Shown one piece after another: positions 57,354 to 64,000 of a DNA stretch of 64,000 nucleotides. Each line of letters starts with the position of its first letter. The first letter of the stretch is position 1. The stretch spans positions 124,001 to 188,000 of the forward strand of contig JAGFNQ010009473.1 of NCBI GenBank assembly GCA_024364735.1, given 5' to 3'. The DNA comes from Boesenbergia rotunda (taxonomy: Eukaryota > Streptophyta > Magnoliopsida > Zingiberales > Zingiberaceae). The notes under the pieces are model-generated. The model searched no databases and was not told where the DNA came from. It saw only the letters and a program-made list of their open reading frames with translations. The translations under genes were made by a program, and so were the position numbers.

Positions 57354-59143
57354 AATCCCACACTCAGGAAAGTAATTTGCAAAAAGTATTGGACGTTGTT
57401 CACTTGATCCATCATATCAACCATAATATTCTCCTCCACGGTCGGATCGGACGACTTTAATTTTCTTACCTAGTTGAAGTTAAACTTCGGTTTTGAAAAT
57501 TTTGAACATGTCCAAAGGTTGCGACTTCTCAGAATAAGATACAAATAGCCAAATCTGGAATAGTTGTCTATGAAGCTAATAAAATATGAATGGTTATTCC
57601 AAGATGCCTTAGGGAATGAACCACAATGTCTATATGTATTAGCTCTAAAACATCACTACAACAGCTAGCCCCTTTGTTCTTTTTGTTAGTTGTCTTCTTC
57701 TTAACATACTCTATGCAGACATCAAAGTTCGACATGTCAAGGGAATTGAGAATTTCATATGACATTAACCTTTCTAGGCATTATTTGGATATATGTCTTA
57801 AATTCCTATGTCACAGCATTGAAGAATTCTCATTGTTCAATTTATGTTTCGTATATATACTATGCATTATTACGTTGTCAACCGTAGGAATAAAGGTGTT
57901 TAATTTATAAACTTATCAGCCAAGGAATTATTGCTAATCAAAATTGAATTAAAAAATATTAAATATTCAATTTCCAAATGAATAAGAATAACCTGATTTG
58001 TCCAAACAAGAAATTAAAATTAAGTTTCGTCTGAAAGATAGTACAATGAATATATTCTCTAAATCCAAATAGGCATCAGTTCCTAAATAAAGCCTAAAAA
58101 CACTAATAGACTTGACTACAACCTTCATTCCATTCCTAATATAGATGTATCTTTCTCTATCAAGCGGAAGTCAGCTCCTGAGACAACCCTGCATAGTGAC
58201 ACTTATGTGAGTAGTAGCCCCAGTATATATCCACCAAGTATCAGTAGGTACAATAGTCAAATTGACTTCGAACTAACAAAGTTGAGAACTTTACCTTTCT
58301 TTATACGCCAGTTAGTGTACCTGAGACAGTCTTTCTTTATATGACCTTTCTTCTTGTAAAAGAAATAAGTGGAATTCTTATCTTATTTCTTGTGCTCCTT
58401 AGGCCATTGCCTCCAGAATCTGCAGTTTGCTTTTCTTTTCCTTTGTTATTGATCCTCTTTCACTTTTTGCTCGTACTATGAGAGTCAGATACTAAGTGAG
58501 CACTCTCAGATGTCTCAATCTTCAGTCTCCTCTTCTCTTGCACACATTGAGCAATGAGCTCATTCAATATTCATTTTTCCTTTTGAGTATTATATGATAT
58601 CTTAAAAGGAGTAAACTGTGCAGGCAAAGACATCAAAATAAAATGTACTAACATACTCTCAGACATATCGAGTTTTAGTGCTTTCAGACTTATCACTATA
58701 TTAGACATCTCCATAATGTACTCCCTTATATTTCCTTTACCACTATACCACATGGTCACTAACTTCATAAGAAGTGTAGTAGTTTTGACCTTTTCATTTC
58801 AGGTGAATCGGTCTACCAGTTGGTTAAGGAAACTCCTAGCATTTTCTCTCTCTGTTATTGAGCTCTTTATCTATGTCGGTATGGAAAGCTTCTTGATGCT
58901 TAGACTCATGCAATTTGATTTCTCCCACAGCTGAAATTCATCCCTCTGCTATATAGTATTAGCACTGGTCAATGGTGTGAGATGATCATTCCTTAATGCA
59001 TAGTCTAAGTCTATACAATCTAAGACTACGATCACGTATTCTTTCCATTCAGCAAAATTCGAACTAGTTAATATTGAGATGTTATTAATACTGGAAGTTA
59101 CAGATTGCATTGAAATTAAAGAGAGAAATGTATTTAAACTCAT
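57354..59143 (-). pseudogene. Family A gag, protease and early integrase remains
   Basis: Gag N-terminus at 59143-58949 (TSSNFAEWKEYVIVVLDCIDLDYAL) and gag core at 58768-58571 (IREYIMEMSNIVISLKALKLDMSE). The zinc knuckle, protease and first part of integrase (58560-57360) are present only as broken frames. Confidence 0.75.
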
Positions 59144-59932
59144 GATTTAACTAAAGCCAAGAACATGTATAGGTACAAGTAATAAAATACAAAATTATAA
59201 AAATAAAAAATAAAATTTTAAATGCATATAAATGAGCTCCTCATGAGATACCAATACAACATTACATTTTATTCTATGAATTAAAATATAATTTATTAGC
59301 GGTACTCTCAAATATAACTCAAACTTTAATTGACCACATAATGTGTCATCTTTTGGGCTGGCGCATTGTGCACATAATATGAAACTTTATATGAGTTATA
59401 TTTTTTGGTCCATAACTTACAACAACTTTAATCTGCCACGTAATATGTCTTCCTTTGGGCTGACATATTTTGTGCATGATCAGAAAAAAATAAATTATGT
59501 TCAATAGTTGTAAACTATCTTAAACATATATCTGACATAAAAGTAATCTTCCTTTGGGTCGATTACTCTTAGCATAGATATACGTCTACCAATACAAAAT
59601 GCACTAAATCTATTTAAGATGTCTTCCTTTAGGTCGACATAATAACTCAACTTAGTAACACGTTGTGTAGATAGACTAAAAAAATATTAGGAACTTTAGC
59701 CGAATAAATAATTTCTTAATCAATATTAATAACTCTAAATTAGACTTATTAATCGATTGATATCACATGATCAAAGTTTACTGTATGCTACTGTAGAATT
59801 ATTAATCAATTACATTAATTGCAAAAAAAATCAAAATTAAAAAAAATAAAAAAACTTCTTCCTTTTGTAAGTGGGCCCTACCGAAGTTCTTCTCTGCTTT
59901 GAGTTTTTTTTCGCACAGTTTGACCTAGAAAC
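59144..59932 (-). other. Family A leader, left part
   Basis: AT-rich leader between gag and the inserted solo LTR. A phrase of the type CTTCCTTTGGGCTGACATA recurs at about 59350, 59450, 59550 and 59625, forming a loose 80-100 bp tandem repeat. No coding is seen. Confidence 0.55.
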
Positions 59933-61606
59933 TATGGGATTGATGGCGTTGATAGAGGGAGGGGGTGAATATCGACTTACGTTTTTTTTCGGAACTTCGT
60001 CGATCGTTTAATCTTTCTATCAAGAGTTTTAGTATGCAGCGAAATAATAAGAAACAACAAACACAATCAATACGCGGGATTTTTACTTGGTTCCCACCCC
60101 CCAGGGTTAGTACTTCCAAGGTCTAATCACGGGAAATGCCCGTCCACTAGTGATCTCCTTTCCGAAAATTTTCCGGAGACGGAGAAACCCATCATACAGT
60201 TTGAATACAAGCACAAATAGAGAGAATAATTACAACTTGTAAATAAAAGCAAACCAACAAGAATTGACGATCCCGACCAATCCAGAACTCCGAAGCGTTG
60301 CACATTTTCTCTTGAAGCCTCCTTGGTCGTAGAACTTCACCTTAGCACTTTTGCTTCGTTGTGAATGAGTAGTAGGATGAAAAGATTGATGCTTTGATAC
60401 CTTGGCTCGAAACCCCTATTTATATAGTCACTCGGGCGCCCGAGAGCCTACAGGGGCATCTTCCACATCTTCAAATCTGATCCAGCCGACAAACAGGACG
60501 CAAGGGATAAGATTACCTCTTGGGCGCCCCCATGCCTATAGGGGCGCCCGGAACCTTTCGGCCGCCTAGGAATGGTCTCGGGCAGTAGTTTGTTTTCTGC
60601 TTTTCTTTTGCTCTCCTTTCTTGTCTCCAGCTTCAAGGTCCTACAAGACAAGCAAACATACAAAGTAGGCAAACATCCTAGCCCAACTTATGTAAGTCTA
60701 CCTGACCTACTAAGCTTTGCTTGGAGTCAACTCTCTAAGACTTTGCTATCTAAGGTCAACTCTTTAGGGTTTACCAATGCCTAGCCTCATTCACTAGGAC
60801 TTTACCTTGTCTGACTTCACTCACCAGGACTTTTACCCAGTTTTACTCACGAGGATTTCGTGTCCGATCCTTGACCAGGACTTCGTGCCCAATTCCTTAA
60901 ACTAGGACTTCGATGCCCAACTCTCGACCAGGTCTTCATGCCCAATTCCTTGAACCAAGATTTCGTGCCCAACTCCTCAAACCAGGACTTCGGTGCTTAA
61001 CCCTCAACTAGGTCTTCGTGCCCAATTCCTCGAATTAGGACTTCGTGCCCAGCTTCACTCACCAAATCTTCGGTGCCTTGACAAAGACTCTTTTGCTAGT
61101 CATCTGATCCTGATTAGACTTCTTTCCTCCAAACATCAGATCCTATTTAGCTTACTCTTTGGTCTAACTGATCATATTGGTTTTAGTCTCTCTGCCAAAT
61201 ATTAAGTCTTGTTTAGCTTATCTCTTAGTTAAACTGACCAACCTTGGGTTGTCTGCCAAATATCAAATCATGTTTGTGTAACCTTTGTTCTAACTGATCA
61301 AACCTTGGTATATTGTCAAACATATCAGATCTAGGATTGATCACTCTGCCAAACATCAAGTCTTGTTTGGCTAACCCTTGGTCAAACTGACCAACTCTAG
61401 GCGTTAATCACTCTGCCAACACATCAGGTCCTGTTTGGCTAACCATTTGGTCAAACTAATCAAACCAGGATTTACTCTACCAAACATTAAGTCCTATTTG
61501 GCTTAACCCTTGATTAGATTGACCAGACCTTGAAATATTGTCAAACATCGAAACACTAGAGGTTGACTGTTCATGTCTGATGCTTCTTGCACTTCTTGCA
61601 CCAACA
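59933..61606. mobile_element. Solo LTR with 5-bp target duplication GAAAC
   Basis: 1,674 bp from TATGGGATTG to TGCACCAACA, flanked by GAAAC on both sides (59928-59932 and 61607-61611). It carries GGGCGCCC palindromes at 60432-60550 and repeated GGACTTCGTGCCC phrases at 60830-61060, like the Sirevirus-type LTRs elsewhere in the window. No internal retroelement sequence is present. Confidence 0.82.
60780..61070 (+). repeat. Degenerate tandem repeat GGACTTCGTGCCCAAYTCC
   Basis: Roughly eight units of 30-40 bp share (A)GGACTTCGTGCCCA followed by a CTC or TTC phrase. A related set of CAAACATCA(A/G)GTC phrases continues to about 61560. Confidence 0.7.
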
Positions 61607-62052
61607 GAAACAGTTAATCGATTGGAAAAGGAATTTATCCTTTGACCTTTTAATTGATTAATTAATTTTTTTTAATCGATTGATATTTCATTCTGTCACG
61701 AGTTTAAGATTCACTACTAATCGATTAAAAACATCAATTGATTCCAATCGATCAATTCCAATTGAATCTGCTCACAATTTTAGATTTCGTATTTGATTGG
61801 TAGACCAAGCCAATTATTGAGCCATCACGATTTAACCTAAAATTAGGTTAATCGCGGTGATACTTCCGCCGTTTTTTATATTCTTCATATAAACTCGAAA
61901 AACTTGGAAATCAAGTCTCTACTAGTTTTTTCTTACATTATTTTCAAAGAAAAAAATTATATTATACTAGGAAAACTTGATCTAGCATATAAACAATAAA
62001 TCGATGAAAAACTTAAACTTTATTGCCATAAAAATGATGAAACAAAACCAAA

Positions 62053-62064
62053 GCTCTGAAACTA
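62053..62064 (-). promoter_or_regulatory. Decayed primer binding site of the family A Copia
   Basis: The minus strand reads TAGTTTCAGAGC where TGGTATCAGAGC is expected, adjacent to the 5' LTR. Confidence 0.7.
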
Positions 62065-62066
62065 AT

Positions 62067-62595
62067 TAATAGAAATTATATTTTCTCCTAACCGTATAAA
62101 TTCTAGAAACAAAATAAGAACTCGAAAGAGAAAAACACAAGACATATAAGCATAGATCTATTGTTTCTTCGAATCATAACATAACAAGAATAAAAATATA
62201 TACCGAAAGACAAGGAACCTGATTGAAGAGTCATCGTCCTTGTCGTAGCATTGTCTACTCGATCCCTGCGAAAGAAGATGCAACGGAAAAAAGAAGAAGG
62301 ATCTTCCAAGGGACTTAGGGTTGATGGTGCCGTAAAACTTTTTGTCAATGGAGAACAAGAAACTAGGTCAAGATGATACCCTAAACTCTTGGGGACCTTC
62401 CATTTATATAGGAATCCAATCTATTATCAGCCCATAGATAATAATAGATTGGGCTAAAGGGTTCTATACATTGAATCTACATCCAATAATCTGAAACCCA
62501 ATAAACATAAATTAGATCACTTTAAAAGGCTCAAATTGTATTTACATATGCAACTTTCAAATAAGCACACCTAATAGGGATAATAATATCCAATA
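62067..62595 (-). repeat. Family A 5' LTR
   Basis: 529 bp, from TAATAGAA to ATATCCAATA in plus-strand reading. It is homologous to 51031-51559 over its whole length; the terminal dinucleotides have mutated. Confidence 0.9.
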
Positions 62596-64000
62596 TCCCA
62601 AACAAAGTTGCATCTAGCTCACATTACAAATTAGCTTTTTCGATTTGAAGGTGTTCTTTTACAAATGCTCATTATCCTTATATTGTCTAAAACTTGCAGG
62701 GGAAGTGAAGTGGGCCAATTCGACATAGCTAAGGATGCAGAGTTTTTCCCAAATTACACATGATGACGAAAGTCGTCAAGTAAAATTCCATTCTTTTCTG
62801 TTAGCATTTTTTATTTTTTGTCTTTCTTTAGCTCTCTTTTCTTTGGTTTTTTACCCTTTAAACTTTTCTTTTTCCCCCGCTTATTATTTATTTATTTCTT
62901 ATAATATATTCTTATTTGTAAGTTCTTACATATTATTTTTAATATTTTTAGATATAATATATAATCATACCTTCAAAATATTTATCTGAATCTCAAGTAA
63001 AAAAAACAAAAAGAAGAGACAACTCTTTATTTTATATATTATACATTTTGTACGGTCATTAAATAATTTTTATGGCACGTTGAAAGGAGGATCATATTTT
63101 AAAGTGTAGATGAGTTTTTAAGCTAAAATAATAATAAAACGTTGTAAGCAGACCATTTTTATTGAAACTCAATTCAAACCATCAAAATCTTAGGTACGAC
63201 GTTGCTGATATGACTTTGCGTTGACTAATCTTAGCCTTGCTACGTGGTCCCTGTCATCTCCTCTACATTATTCACTTAATTAGATCGAACTTTTCTTGAA
63301 AGACAGGTTCGTTGTCTCAGCGGCTCCCTAGAGTCGATCCCACGGATATGGAAGGAGGTAAATGCAGATACATAGGCAGGAGATATATTTGTGGGGAAGC
63401 ACTTGATCGTCATTAATTTTCGGGAATCGATCCTTAATCACTATGTCAAAATTGTTATACGCCTACCGTCTATACTAGCCCCATGGGCGATTGAACTCTT
63501 TCTTGAGCTTTAATACGATGTTGATATATATAATATTGAACGTGAGAGGAAAGATATCTTAACATTTTGGATTGAGTTAAACACATTCACCATGATTCAC
63601 AACTCAAGTTTTCATGCTGCTTTCGCCACCTACTACTCAATCAATCTCCAGTATCTCAAAGTCGTCTCTTTGCTTTCCAAAATATACTAAATCTCTTCAA
63701 ATTCAAGTGGCTATTGCTGACTTAAACTACTTAACTTTTTTTGCATTGGTAAAAAGTCAACTCCACAAAGTCAAAGCCCGCGATCAAACATTGAATGTGA
63801 AAATCAGCTAGGCCACAATCTCGACTCACTCCTCCTCCATCTCGTCCTCAATCATAGCTTTATCAGTTCAACCTTCCTCATGCATATGTTTCATGCATCA
63901 CTTGCTCTGATCATGGCCGGTATAATTCTAAATGTGTTGCCAAAGAGAGTTGACTTTTGATCAAGTACAGTGAGTTCCATAATTGTCTCACTATTGGTTG
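62596..64000. other. Right flank, no recognised gene
   Basis: AT-rich DNA that continues the segment ending at 51030. A possible splice acceptor (CTTGCAG at about 62695) precedes a short open stretch, but the reading is not convincing. GTCGATCCCACGGATATGG near 63333 looks like a repeat tail. I see no supported gene. Confidence 0.45.

Larger units (their letters stand above)
51031..62595 (-). mobile_element. Family A Copia with two nested solo LTRs
   Basis: It has two 529-bp LTRs (51031-51559 and 62067-62595) in the same orientation, with a polypurine tract on the left and a decayed primer site on the right, so it lies on the minus strand. The flanking pentamers are CCCCA and TCCCA, a target duplication with one difference. 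Two later insertions expand it to 11.6 kb: solo LTRs at 52130-55059 and 59933-61606. Its own coding part spans 55307-59143 and is heavily decayed. Confidence 0.88.

Overview
The window is nuclear DNA of a flowering plant. The evidence is spliced genes with GT/AG introns, initiator-Met-tRNA primed Copia retrotransposons, hAT transposons, tRNA-derived SINEs and a plant Shaker K+ channel. I see no reliable marker of the species. Most of the window is nested transposable elements. One host gene looks intact: a KAT3/KC1-type potassium channel subunit on the minus strand (31125-33991, 11 exons, 646 residues reconstructed). Two host remnants also stand out: an ANTI-SILENCING 1-like BAH-domain gene (16900-19240, minus) whose 3' part is decayed, and a single orphan exon of farnesyl diphosphate synthase (12883-12978, minus).

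Layout. 1-12838: a minus-strand Copia element (Copia-1) whose left LTR is cut by the window edge. A 5.9-kb hAT element (4403-10339) sits between its gag and pol, with an exact 8-bp target duplication; that hAT carries a transposase with three in-frame stops and a run of spliced-exon-like blocks. 12839-19240: FPS exon, a second decayed hAT, and the ASI1-like gene. 20753-23450: 5' LTR, primer site and gag of a Sirevirus-type Copia, lost at the protease. 24030-31028: a Copia pol ruin with a tandemly repeated LTR/pol chimera and two head-to-head SINEs, bounded by a 280-bp direct repeat whose right copy is the 3' flank of the channel gene. 31125-33991: the channel gene. 34228-37356: a foldback element with long inverted ends and an exact 10-bp target duplication, 236 bp upstream of the channel start codon.

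37367-64000: a MITE (38542-38687); a lone 529-bp Copia LTR with leader (40114 onward); a minus-strand gag-only Sirevirus-like element (41456-44145); a plus-strand gag-only element with both LTRs (46423-50764); and a minus-strand Copia (51031-62595) with two 529-bp LTRs. That last element is interrupted by two solo LTRs (52130-55059 and 59933-61606), each with a perfect 5-bp target duplication. The first solo LTR holds a 1.04-kb tandem duplication with two minisatellites.

The signals I consider most worth pursuing are the foldback element in the channel promoter, the family-specific palindrome clusters in the Sirevirus-like LTRs, the host-exon-like cargo of the hAT element, and the ruin of an anti-silencing gene inside transposon-rich DNA. 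Boundaries and splice sites were read by eye; no alignment was run.
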